A DNA stretch of 5,733 bases from Clostridia bacterium (GTDB lineage: Bacteria; Bacillota_E; RBS10-35; JAJYVN01), in assembly GCA_027335515.1 (NCBI GenBank), contig DAHWHT010000049.1, positions 1-5,733 on the forward strand. The letters are read 5' to 3'. The notes under the pieces were generated by a model. That model did no database searches and was not told where the DNA came from. It saw only the letters and a list, made by a program, of their open reading frames with translations. The position numbers were made by a program, and so were the translations under genes. Position 1 is the stretch's first letter. Each line of letters starts with the position of its first letter. Positions 1 through 5,733 of this stretch are shown here, piece by piece.

Positions 1-626
1 GGCACCACCCGGATGTTGGCCGACCCGAGCCCCAGCAACTCCGCGGCCTTGCGCAGGCAGCTGTGGCCCTCCTCCGAGATATAGAGCGTCAGCGGCGGGT
101 GGGCGCCCTGGAGGCCATCGGCCCGCACGCTCCAGCCGTCGTCGGCGGCCGCCCGGTGACGGGCCGCCGCCAAGCAGGTCAACGACGCCACCGATCCGCC
201 GCTCACGAGCAGCCCCATGCTGCCAGCCACTGGGAACCCCACCATCTCCATCAGCCAGCGCACGGCGCACCGCTCCACATAGATCGCCGCGTGGTCGCCG
301 CCGGCACAGCTGGGGTCCAGGGCGGCGGCCAACAGTTCCGCCAGAACGCCAAGGGGGGCGGGCGGGGAGTTCACCCAACCGAAGAAGCGTGGATGCCCGT
401 TGCCCATGGGGTAGGGGAGGACCCGCTCGGCGAATGCCTGCAGGAGGGCCTCCGGGTCCTCCCCGGTCTCGGGTAGGGGTTGCTCCAGCACCGCGTGGCG
501 GGCCGCAGGCGGCATGGGGCGGAACACCGGCCGGTCCCGCATCGCGGCGAGGTGGTCGACGGCGAGGTCCACCGCACGGTAACCGAGTTGGCGGAGGGTC
601 TCCGCCGGGACATCGAGCGCCGCCAA
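1..626 (-). CDS. Group II pyridoxal-phosphate-dependent amino-acid decarboxylase, N-terminal part (cut by left edge)
   Basis: Cytosolic PLP enzyme of the aromatic-L-amino-acid / 2,4-diaminobutyrate / glutamate decarboxylase family (PF00282), which releases CO2 from an amino acid to give an amine. About 208 residues are visible of a usual 450-500. Seen: an N-terminal helix with LRQLGYRAVDLAVDHL (residues 11-26), the family segment PYPMGNGHPRFFGWVNSP (71-88), the cofactor-site stretch SGGSVASLTCLAAAR (142-156) and SEEGHSCLRKA (184-194). His188 there is the residue that stacks on the PLP ring in this family. The Schiff-base lysine lies beyond the edge. I chose the TTG at 624-626: GAGGGGG stands 7 nt upstream and an in-frame TGA (639-641) closes the frame. 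A second TTG at 630-632 is too close to that site. No ATG fits the family N-terminus. It follows the XRE/cupin regulator in the same direction after a 265-bp gap, so it may have its own promoter; I found only weak candidates. Substrate cannot be told from this half; family assignment is firm. Confidence 0.9.
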   Translation of the reverse strand, partial: MAALDVPAETLRQLGYRAVDLAVDHLAAMRDRPVFRPMPPAARHAVLEQPLPETGEDPEALLQAFAERVLPYPMGNGHPRFFGWVNSPPAPLGVLAELLAAALDPSCAGGDHAAIYVERCAVRWLMEMVGFPVAGSMGLLVSGGSVASLTCLAAARHRAAADDGWSVRADGLQGAHPPLTLYISEEGHSCLRKAAELLGLGSANIRVV

Positions 627-633
627 ATTCAAG

Positions 634-640
634 CCCCCTC
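634..640 (-). promoter_or_regulatory. Ribosome binding site of the decarboxylase
   Basis: GAGGGGG on the minus strand, 7 nt before the TTG at 624-626. It decides the start: the in-frame TTG at 630-632 would have only 1 nt of spacing, and the frame is closed just upstream by TGA. Confidence 0.6.
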
Positions 641-891
641 AGTCGTGGTGTCACCGTGGCCGGATGGCCTGCCAAACCCGGACATCCGCCGTCCGTGCCG
701 CCCCAAACCGGCCTGTGCCGGTTGCCCGTGGCTCCTTCGCGCCGTCGGGTGAGGAACCGGCTCCCACCGCGCGAGTGGACGGGCGATAGGGAGCCGTCCC
801 GCGCCTCGGCTACCGCCGCACCTCGTGCTCGGCGTGCAGGTGTCCGTTCTCCGCCTTCCGCGGCGGCGCAACCGGCTACGCCGTGGCACGC

Positions 892-1533
892 TTACGCGGG
901 ACCAGCACCAGCCGCACCACGGACCGGCCGATGGCGCCCGCGCGCGGGATTGCCGCCGACATCCATGGCCAGGTAGTAGACGCATGGCTCGTCCCCGGGG
1001 TTGGCGAAGGCGTGTACGCAGTCGCCGGCGTAGTAGATGCTGTCCCCCGCGTGCAACACGTAGGCCACTCCGTCGATGGTCAGGCGCAGGTGGCCAGCCT
1101 CCACGGCCAGGTACTCGCGCGAGCCGGGGGCGTGCGGCGAGAACGCCCCGGCGTCGACGCCCGGGGGGATGCGGGTGCGCATCAACTCGAACTCCACCCC
1201 GGGAAGCACCGGCGAAAGGATGCGCCGCTCCCAACCCGCTGGGTCGCGCACGGCGTCCTGTTCCGCGTGGCGACGTACGATGACCCGGGTGGGCTCTTCG
1301 TCGCCCAACAGGCGCGCGATGCTGGTGCCGAGCCCCGTGGCGATGCGGTCGAGCAGCAGCACCGTGGGCACTTTGCCGCCACGCTCCACCTCCGAGAGCA
1401 TGCTGCGGCTGACGCCCGCGTGCGCGGCCAGGTCCTCCAGTGAGAACCCACGGCGCAGGCGCTCGTCCCGGATCCGCTGGCCGAGACCGACCATGTCCAA
1501 GCCGCTCGCGAGGCGGGACGTACCTTCGCGCAT
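892..1533 (-). CDS. XRE-family transcriptional regulator with C-terminal cupin domain
   Basis: DNA-binding regulator of 213 residues, close to the usual length of the HTH_3 plus cupin_2 (PuuR/SutR-like) family. Seen: a helix-turn-helix from about residue 17 to 75, with recognition region SLEDLAAHAGVSRSMLSEVE (31-50). A short linker leads to a cupin barrel (about 110-190) with HAPGSREYLAVEAGHL (134-149), the turn AGDSIYY (162-168) and His174 in DCVHAFANPGDEPCVYYLAM. Such cupins bind a small ligand or metal and often tune amino-acid, polyamine or sulfur metabolism. ATG 1533 is preceded by GAGGAG with 9-nt spacing. The in-frame ATG at 1542 touches that site and is less likely. A palindromic promoter/operator lies directly upstream, implying autoregulation. 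The last 17 or so codons have poor G/C third positions (10 of 17), while the +1 frame from about 939 is strongly G/C-ending (20 of 22) and stops at 876. The tail may therefore be frameshifted. Control of the downstream decarboxylase is inferred from position only. Confidence 0.9.
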   Translation of the reverse strand: MREGTSRLASGLDMVGLGQRIRDERLRRGFSLEDLAAHAGVSRSMLSEVERGGKVPTVLLLDRIATGLGTSIARLLGDEEPTRVIVRRHAEQDAVRDPAGWERRILSPVLPGVEFELMRTRIPPGVDAGAFSPHAPGSREYLAVEAGHLRLTIDGVAYVLHAGDSIYYAGDCVHAFANPGDEPCVYYLAMDVGGNPARGRHRPVRGAAGAGPA

Positions 1534-1540
1534 GGGAGGC

Positions 1541-1579
1541 ATCTCCTCTATGGAGGATATTATCCTCCATAGAGGAGAT
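1541..1579. repeat. Perfect 39-bp palindrome, probable autoregulatory operator
   Basis: Left arm ATCTCCTCTATGGAGGATA (1541-1559), single central T (1560), and an exactly complementary right arm (1561-1579), with no mismatch in 19 pairs. Each arm contains a 14-bp element, TCCTCTATGGAGGA (1544-1557) and its complement (1563-1576), which is itself a dyad with 12 of 14 symmetric positions. This gives two tandem sites with centres 19 bp apart, a layout suited to two regulator dimers. It ends 7 bp before the regulator start codon and contains the -10 box and the ribosome binding site. That it binds the adjacent XRE protein is inferred. Confidence 0.75.
1543..1548 (-). promoter_or_regulatory. Ribosome binding site of the XRE/cupin gene
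   Basis: GAGGAG on the minus strand, 9 nt before ATG 1533 and directly abutting the in-frame ATG at 1540-1542. It favours 1533 as the start. It lies within one arm of the palindrome. Confidence 0.6.
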
Positions 1580-1586
1580 CTGGCAA
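1559..1586 (-). promoter_or_regulatory. Sigma70-type promoter of the XRE/cupin gene
   Basis: On the minus strand TTGCCA (1581-1586, 5 of 6 to the -35 consensus) is followed after 16 bp by GATAAT (1559-1564, 5 of 6 to the -10 consensus). The -10 lies at the centre of the 39-bp palindrome, so a bound repressor would block RNA polymerase. A start about 7 bp downstream, near 1552, would give a leader of roughly 20 nt carrying only one arm of the palindrome. The mRNA hairpin would then not form. Confidence 0.6.
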
Positions 1587-1741
1587 GGGCTCTGCAGACA
1601 CGACCACGGTCGAGCCGCTCCCCGGCGCCACCTCGACACCCGGGACGCATGGGGTTGACCGCTCTCTGTGCCGTCCGCTGCCCGCGTCGACGCCCTTAAC
1701 GGCCGCCGGCGCGCGTACGGGCACTACGCCGCGTTTTCTAG

Positions 1742-1764
1742 TACTGCCCTTAGCGTTGGCAGTA
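1742..1764. repeat. Short inverted repeat, 7-bp arms
   Basis: TACTGCC (1742-1748) and GGCAGTA (1758-1764) are exact reverse complements separated by 9 nt. It has operator-like geometry in a gene-free region, but with 7-bp arms it could arise by chance. Confidence 0.3.
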
Positions 1765-1863
1765 TGTGGTGGCGGCGGGGGCAGTGAAGAAGTGGTCATG
1801 ACGCCGGCAAAGGCGTTTTGCTGCGATGAACGTACACGCACTGGGCCGCGAGGCCTGTCGTTG

Positions 1864-1879
1864 TTCCTAATATCAGGAA
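1864..1879. repeat. Near-perfect 16-bp dyad
   Basis: TTCCTAATATCAGGAA is symmetric at 7 of 8 pairs, with an AT-rich centre in otherwise GC-rich DNA. This is the size of a typical dimeric repressor site. No gene start lies close by, so its target is unclear. Confidence 0.35.
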
Positions 1880-2009
1880 GTGCCCAGGGTAGTACTAGCA
1901 GCAGCCCGATTGAGAGCGCGGACGCCGCGGCGGCTGCGGGGAGATGCTGGCGCGCTCTTCGGTCATGCGGCCCTCCGCAGCGGTATCCCACCTCGTAGTC
2001 GTCTTGGGC

Positions 2010-2624
2010 TCACGCCGTCTTCCGGGCGATCAGCGTGTTCAGCGCGTGGCGGTGCGGTACGCCGCCGGAGCGGTAAGGGAAGATTTCCTCATGGCAGAAG
2101 AGGATCTCCCAGTCCCAGTAGGTACCGAGTAACTCGCCCGAACGGAAGAAGTACTCGTCGCGCGCGTAGTCCGGAGGCGCAGGGATGAAGGGCTTCTCCA
2201 CAAAGGCATTGAAGGCGTGCACCCCGTGCGGCGCGGTGGCGTCCTTGTATTGGGCCAACACAGCCACCCTGCGCTCCGGCGGCAGGTAGTGCAGTGTCCC
2301 GCTCGCGTAGACGACGGCGCAGCCGCGGGGGATGCGGTAATCGAGGATGCTCGCCTGGACGGTCTCCAGGGGGAGCCCCTCCTCCTGGGCCCAGCGCGTG
2401 GCCTTCTCCAGTCCGGGCAGCGACACGTCGACGGCAGTGACGGTGAAGCCATGAGCGGCAAACCGCACGGCATCCCGCCCTTCGCCGGCTCCCAGATCGA
2501 TCAAGCGTCCGCCGCGCGCCGACTCCGGCGGGATCAGTTCGCACACTTGACGGCAGAGGCCGTTGGGCTCCCTGCCCCAGTAGAACTCCGCTCGGGCATA
2601 GGCCTCATCCATCTGCTGCGGCAT
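2010..2624 (-). CDS. TehB-like class I SAM-dependent methyltransferase
   Basis: Cytosolic methyltransferase of 204 residues, the usual size for TehB/Methyltransf_25-type proteins. Seen: the N-terminal family signature MDEAYARAEFYWGREPNGL (5-23), SAM-binding motif I LIDLGAGEGRDAVRFAAHG (41-59), the acidic ribose-binding position Asp66 in VTAVDVS, and motif IV-like VVYASGTLHYLP (104-115). Relatives act on tellurite, selenium compounds, thiols or other small acceptors. The substrate here cannot be read from sequence, so no symbol is given. ATG 2624 has GAGGGG 9 nt upstream. ATG 2612 is also possible and matches the family N-terminus even more tightly. The frame stays open upstream to 2915, but that part is Arg-rich and unlike the family. 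The gene stands alone, with about 430 bp below and about 670 bp above without a recognisable gene. Confidence 0.85.
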   Translation of the reverse strand: MPQQMDEAYARAEFYWGREPNGLCRQVCELIPPESARGGRLIDLGAGEGRDAVRFAAHGFTVTAVDVSLPGLEKATRWAQEEGLPLETVQASILDYRIPRGCAVVYASGTLHYLPPERRVAVLAQYKDATAPHGVHAFNAFVEKPFIPAPPDYARDEYFFRSGELLGTYWDWEILFCHEEIFPYRSGGVPHRHALNTLIARKTA

Positions 2625-2633
2625 GTAGGCGCG

Positions 2634-2639
2634 CCCCTC
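2634..2639 (-). promoter_or_regulatory. Ribosome binding site of the TehB-like gene
   Basis: GAGGGG on the minus strand, 9 nt before the ATG at 2622-2624. It supports that start over the longer open frame and over ATG 2612 (21-nt spacing). Confidence 0.5.
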
Positions 2640-3278
2640 ACCGGTCCATAGTCGGGGCTGCGGTTCCCGAAGCAGCGAGCGGGACGGAGAGATGCGGCGG
2701 CGGCCAGCGTGCCATGCCGCCCGGCCCAGGGTCAAGGCCGGCCGGCGGCGGTACGGCAACAAGGCAGCGTGGATGGGGCGACCGTACACCCCAAACGTGC
2801 GCTGCGGGCGCATGCGACGGCAGCGGTCGCCATTCCGCAAGGACAACGCCTTTTTCCACCGCGTTGCGCAGCGAGGCGAAGCCCGCTTACGGGCGCGGCG
2901 CACGCACGCCCCCAAGACGGCCGGGTCGCGACTCAGCCCAGCCGAAGCGCCTGCAGCAGCCCGACCAAGACCGGCCCTGAGGCATCGGCACGTCCTCGCT
3001 TGACCGAACTAGCTCGGTTTGCAGCCACCCCGCGTGCTCCCGGGCGGAACGGACGAGGGCGCCAATGTTGGCTTTAGGCGCTCCCCTCGCCGAAAGAACA
3101 GCGACAGGGGTCGCATCCGTCCCGACGACCGGCAGGGGTGCTTGGCTTCCGCTGCGACGGTGCCCGTGGCTCCTGACCGCTCGGCCGGGGCCCCTCGCTC
3201 GCATGTCCGCCCACAGCGAAGAACCCACCCAAAGCAGACACTTCTGGCTGAGGATCGCTGGTATCTGAGCGCTGAGTT

Positions 3279-3285
3279 AGGAGGG
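3279..3285 (+). promoter_or_regulatory. Shine-Dalgarno-like site AGGAGGG
   Basis: Strong match to the anti-Shine-Dalgarno sequence. It stands 12 nt before ATG 3298, which opens only a 60-codon frame, and 23 nt before ATG 3309, the first ATG of the long frame. The better-spaced start is thus in the wrong frame, and a run of eight G follows at 3348-3355. Confidence 0.4.
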
Positions 3286-3308
3286 AACCCGCAGATCATG
3301 AACGAACG

Positions 3309-4376
3309 ATGTCCGCATGGCACCCGCAGCCCTTCAAGACGGGTGTCGGGGGGGGACCGCACACGGGGCAGGCATCGCAGGGCCGCTTGGCGGACGACGT
3401 ACGCTTGTTGCGGGATGCGGACGTGTGCGCGGACATCTTCGTTTCAGGAGCACTGGGAGACGTACCTGGATGGATGGTAACTGCATCCACCGAGCACGCA
3501 CTCCCGCTCATATCAAGATATTGGTCAGAAGCCGACGGGAGACATCTTTGGGGACGTCACGTACTGCCCACTGACGTAGTCGGGGAAGCCGTACGGGCCG
3601 TACTGCTCAACACGGCGGCTGCTGAGGGCGCGCTCGTTGCCCGAGAGAGAGGGGGGCGCCGACGCAAGGCCATCTGGGACCGAGTGCTACGCCGAATCGA
3701 TCACTTTGCGGCCGTGCAAGGTATAGCCCCTTTGGTACGCGTTTACGCGGTCACGCGTACGTATGAGCATGGCCGAATGATCCGCTTTTACTGCGAACCA
3801 ACAGAGAGGTCCTTCGTTAGCGGCGATGCACACCTCCCTTGGGCGGCCGCGGTCTGTCGTGCAGACCTTTCTTACGGTGTCGAACGAGGCCGGGTACGTG
3901 TTCGTTGGAGCAAGGGTCGGGCACTACTCCAATTAACAATGCTCGGGGCGGTGCATTGGAATGCCTTGCAAAAGGCGGTCGAGATGTCTGGCCTTCTGGA
4001 CGAACGCGAGCGCCTGTTCGATCGCCTGCACTGGCTTGGTCATGGGAGTAACTACGTGGAGGTCTCTGCTCGCGTTGCGCCCGACCAGGCGGTGATCCGC
4101 ACGGAGTTCGTGCGCTTCGCGCGCATACCCCCAGGGTCCAGGGTCATCGACGTTGGTTCCGGATATGGAGAAGGAGTGGTGACGCCGGGCGGCGTTGCCG
4201 ATGCTGTGGGATCGTCCGGGGACGTCATCGCCCTTGACCATCAACGCCATGGGTTGGCGGGGGTGTCTGTGAAGGCAAGAGAGCGTGGCCTGCGGCAAGT
4301 GAGAACAATGGTCGGTGTGGGCGAACGTATGGGGTTAAGCTCGGCTAGCGTGGATGCCGTGACGTGTCAGAACGCG
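3309..4376 (+). pseudogene. Unrecognised N-terminal region plus truncated class I SAM methyltransferase domain
   Basis: Residues 1 to about 275 match no family I recognise. They include VCADIFVSGALGDVPGWMV (about 39-57), basic RERGGRRRKAIWDRVLRRID (about 112-131) and VRVYAVTRTYEHGRMIRFYC. A class I methyltransferase follows: FARIPPGSRV, motif I VIDVGSGYGEG (279-289), and the acidic end of strand 2, Asp310 in GDVIALDH. The strand-4 motif VDAVTCQNA (348-356) is normally followed by LH and the rest of the fold. Here the sequence turns Arg/Ser/Pro-rich, so the second half of the domain is missing. The frame is nevertheless open through to the right edge. Codon third positions are only about half G/C (21 of 40 at 3480-3599), against over 90% in the downstream beta-galactosidase, suggesting acquisition from elsewhere. 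ATG 3309 is the first ATG in frame but has no well-spaced ribosome binding site. The methyltransferase assignment is firm; substrate unknown. Confidence 0.7.
3348..3355 (+). repeat. Run of eight G near the start of the methyltransferase gene
   Basis: G8 lies 39 nt inside the long frame. Adding one G or losing two would join the frame of ATG 3298, the start nearer to AGGAGG, to the methyltransferase frame. Such runs can slip during replication or be misread in sequencing. Confidence 0.6.
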
Positions 4377-4790
4377 AGTCGGAGGAGCGGAGTATCCCTC
4401 AACCCCTTCGACTCCACCGTGATCGAGCCGCCTTGCCGGAGCGCTCGCGTTCCAACTCCGCCCCCGATCATCCAATCCGCACGCCCCGTCCGTCGGGTTG
4501 CCCATAAGCGCCGCTACGCTGCCACGAAGGCCCGGCCTGCTAGGACCGCCCGGTCGGCGCTCGACCGTCGCCTTTGGCAACGGGGTGGGAACCGTCGGCG
4601 GCGAGCGCGCCGAGCCGCCACACCGGCGGGCAGGGAGCGCCGCTGTGGGGCGACCTGGTGCCCACGGCGCTGTAGCCGGCGGGGCCAGCAGCGTGAGCGG
4701 CGGCAGCGGCGCCGGGCGCGGCCCCCCTACCGCCGCTGCCCACCCGTCCCGGGCTTTCCCGCCCGCCTCTGCCGCACTCCTGCTGCACCG
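4377..4790. other. Seam between truncated methyltransferase and beta-galactosidase fragment
   Basis: The frame is open but the translation is dominated by Arg, Pro and Cys, typical of reading GC-rich DNA in a wrong frame. It matches neither the end of a methyltransferase nor the sugar-binding or catalytic domains of LacZ. The other frames are no better: one plus frame ends at 4674 after a Pro/Ser/Ala-rich run, and a 34-codon minus frame crosses the left seam. No insertion sequence ends or target duplications are visible. A 10-bp inverted repeat lies at 4702-4740. Confidence 0.5.
4702..4740. repeat. Inverted repeat with 10-bp GC-rich arms
   Basis: GGCAGCGGCG (4702-4711) and CGCCGCTGCC (4731-4740) are exact reverse complements around a 19-nt loop. 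There is no T-run on either side, so it is not a convincing intrinsic terminator. Confidence 0.35.
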
Positions 4791-5733
4791 TTTAGTGAGC
4801 ACGACCTGCGCGCGGGCCGCATCCGCATCCACAACCTGTATGACTTCATCCCGCTCGCCGGCTTCCGCCTGGTCTGGACCCTGGAGGTGGCGGGGAGCCC
4901 GGTAGCGTCCGGCAGCCTCGACCCGGGCGAGATCGCGGCCGGCGCGTCGGCGGAGCGCGTGATCGCCGGTTTGCCGCCGACCGAGCAGCCCGAGGGTGCC
5001 GCCTACCTGAACGTGTCCCTCGTGCTCGATCGCGCCACCCCGTGGGCCCCGCCGGGGCACGAGGTGGCCTGGGCGCAGTTCCAGTGGGTGGCGGGCGATG
5101 CCGCGTCCCCCGGGGCCGGCGACGCCGACCGCGGCGGTGGAACACCATCCCGTCCCGACAAGGGCGCCGGCCTGGCCGCCCTGTCGGCCGATCGCGCCGC
5201 CTGCGCGGCGGACGGGGGCGCGCTCGTCGTCCGTGCTGCAGACGATACGCTCACCTTCGACGGGACGACCGGATCCCTGATGTCGTGGACCAGCGGCGGG
5301 GTGCAGTTCCTCCATACAGGGCCGGTCCTCGACTTCTGGCGGGCGCCGATGGACAACGACATCCGGGGTTCGCTGCGCCACTGGCGGGAGGCGCGGGTGC
5401 ACCGGTTGCAGCAGCGGATCGATGGGGTCTCGTGGTCCGAAGCCAACGGCGGCCGGTCCGTCCAGATCGTCGTGCGGGCCCGCATCGCCCCACCCGCGCT
5501 CGGCTGGGGCTTCGATTGCACGTACACCGTGGAGGCGGGCGGCGACCTGCGCATCGACACGACGGGCACGCCTGAGGGCAAGGCGCCGCGCACCCTGCCG
5601 CGGACCGGGCTGGCGCTTGCCCTGCCCGGGGCCTTCGACCGCGTCGCCTGGTTCGGCCGCGGCCCCGGCGAAGCGTACGCCGACAGCCAGCTGGCCACCC
5701 GCTTCGGGCTCTACCGCCAGACGGTCGACGAAC
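4791..5733 (+). CDS. LacZ-type (GH2) beta-galactosidase, internal/C-terminal fragment lacking the catalytic domain (cut by right edge)
   Basis: Beta-galactosidases of this type hydrolyse lactose and related beta-galactosides. About 314 residues are visible, corresponding roughly to residues 630-930 of the 1023-residue E. coli enzyme. Seen: start of the domain-4 beta-sandwich, AGRIRIHNLYDFIPLAGFRL (4812-4871), and PGHEVAWAQFQWV near 5055-5090. An Ala/Gly/Asp-rich linker leads to the domain-5 small chain (Bgal_small_N), with FWRAPMDNDIRG (5334-5369; E. coli has FTRAPLDNDIG) and WFGRGPGEAYAD (5649-5684; E. coli WLGLGPQENYPD). The catalytic barrel with both glutamates and the N-terminal sugar-binding domains are absent. 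Recognisable homology begins near FSEHDL at 4791 and no start codon with a ribosome binding site precedes it. Codons are over 90% G/C-ending, unlike the segment before 4376. Alone it cannot be catalytic, so it is most likely a 5'-truncated pseudogene or one side of a misjoin. The in-frame link to the upstream gene is probably fortuitous. Confidence 0.8.

Larger units (their letters stand above)
1580..2009. other. Gene-free stretch between the XRE/cupin gene and the TehB-like gene
   Basis: No frame here reads like a protein. The longest candidate, on minus ending at 1560, has one hydrophobic run but mixed codon third positions, and its tail would run into the operator palindrome. The stretch is less GC-rich than the genes around it. 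It holds two small dyads (1742-1764 and 1864-1879) and, at its left end, the -35 box of the regulator promoter. I see no clear terminator after the TehB-like gene. Confidence 0.5.
2625..3297. other. Stretch of about 670 bp with no recognisable gene
   Basis: All six frames carry open stretches, as expected at this GC content, but the translations are Arg/Pro/Ala-rich and match no family I know. Short pieces read more like protein, for example FASLRNAVEKGVVLAEW on minus near 2830-2880 and GPVLVGLLQALRLG followed by a stop on minus near 2940-2980. They lie in different frames, as decayed genes might. No promoter for the divergent genes can be named with confidence. An AGGAGG site sits at the right end (3279-3284). 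Confidence 0.4.

Noticed and set aside
1541..1579. Palindrome as the end of a transposable element or as a transcription terminator
   Set aside because: No transposase or second copy is seen, and there is no T-run. Its overlap with a good promoter and start region fits an operator better.
629..1639. Long minus-strand open frame of 336 codons overlapping the XRE/cupin gene
   Set aside because: Arg/Pro-rich shadow of the XRE/cupin gene, whose own frame shows a clear HTH and cupin domain.
1560..1991. Minus-strand frame with a hydrophobic run (ALSIGLLLVLPWAL) resembling a small membrane protein
   Set aside because: Codon third positions are mixed, no ribosome binding site is evident, and the frame runs through the promoter into the operator palindrome.
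2625..2915. N-terminal extension of the TehB-like protein to a start at 2915
   Set aside because: The extension is Arg-rich, absent from the family, and a ribosome binding site with good spacing favours ATG 2624.
2887..3228. Minus-strand frame with partly protein-like sequence near GALVRSAREHAGWLQTELV
   Set aside because: No family match, mixed codon use and no start signal. At most a relic.
3735..3760. Inverted repeat GTACGCGT / ACGCGTAC, 8-bp arms
   Set aside because: Lies inside an open coding frame, and each arm contains the self-complementary ACGCGT. Likely incidental.
4367..4471. 34-codon minus-strand frame with plausible composition (ends SITVESKGLRDTPLLRLAF)
   Set aside because: Its last codons lie across the seam and in antisense methyltransferase sequence, so it is unlikely to be a native gene.
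4702..4740. Intrinsic terminator
   Set aside because: A stem of 10 bp exists but has a 19-nt loop and no adjacent T-run.
4335..5402. Minus-strand open frame of 355 codons opposite beta-galactosidase
   Set aside because: Low-complexity Pro/Arg/Gly translation antisense to unmistakable LacZ sequence, and it crosses the seam. A GC-rich antisense artefact.
5003..5698. Minus-strand open frame of 231 codons
   Set aside because: Also antisense to the LacZ fragment, with no recognisable domain.

Overview
The window is GC-rich bacterial DNA carrying about five gene-sized segments. The clear genes use strongly G/C-ending codons and purine-rich Shine-Dalgarno sites (GAGGGGG, GAGGAG, AGGAGG). This fits a high-GC bacterium with strong Shine-Dalgarno use, such as a high-GC Firmicute, Actinomycete or Chloroflexota member. 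The sequence alone does not fix the taxon.

Left part (1-1586, all minus strand): a group II pyridoxal-phosphate amino-acid decarboxylase, cut by the left edge, lies downstream of an XRE/cupin transcription regulator. A perfect 39-bp palindrome (19-nt arms, 1-nt centre) sits directly in front of the regulator start codon. It holds the promoter -10 and the ribosome binding site, as expected of an autoregulatory operator. A 265-bp gap separates regulator and decarboxylase. The regulator probably controls itself and perhaps the decarboxylase, sensing a small ligand in its cupin. Its last codons look frameshifted.

Middle (1580-3297): about 430 bp without a gene but with two small dyads, then a TehB-like class I SAM methyltransferase on minus (2010-2624), then about 670 bp with no recognisable gene.

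Right part (3309-5733, plus strand): one reading frame stays open from 3276 to the right edge but is a chimera. It has an unrecognised N-terminal region of about 275 residues with much lower G/C at codon third positions. The first half of a SAM methyltransferase domain follows and breaks off near 4376. Next come about 410 bp of Arg-rich, non-protein-like sequence, and then the C-terminal part of a LacZ-type (GH2) beta-galactosidase that lacks its catalytic domain. This looks like a rearrangement scar joining a probably acquired gene to a 5'-truncated lacZ. An assembly misjoin is the main alternative.

The points most worth following are the operator-promoter palindrome, the unrecognised domain attached to a truncated methyltransferase, and the in-frame seam to beta-galactosidase. 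I see no rRNA, tRNA, CRISPR array or intact insertion sequence.
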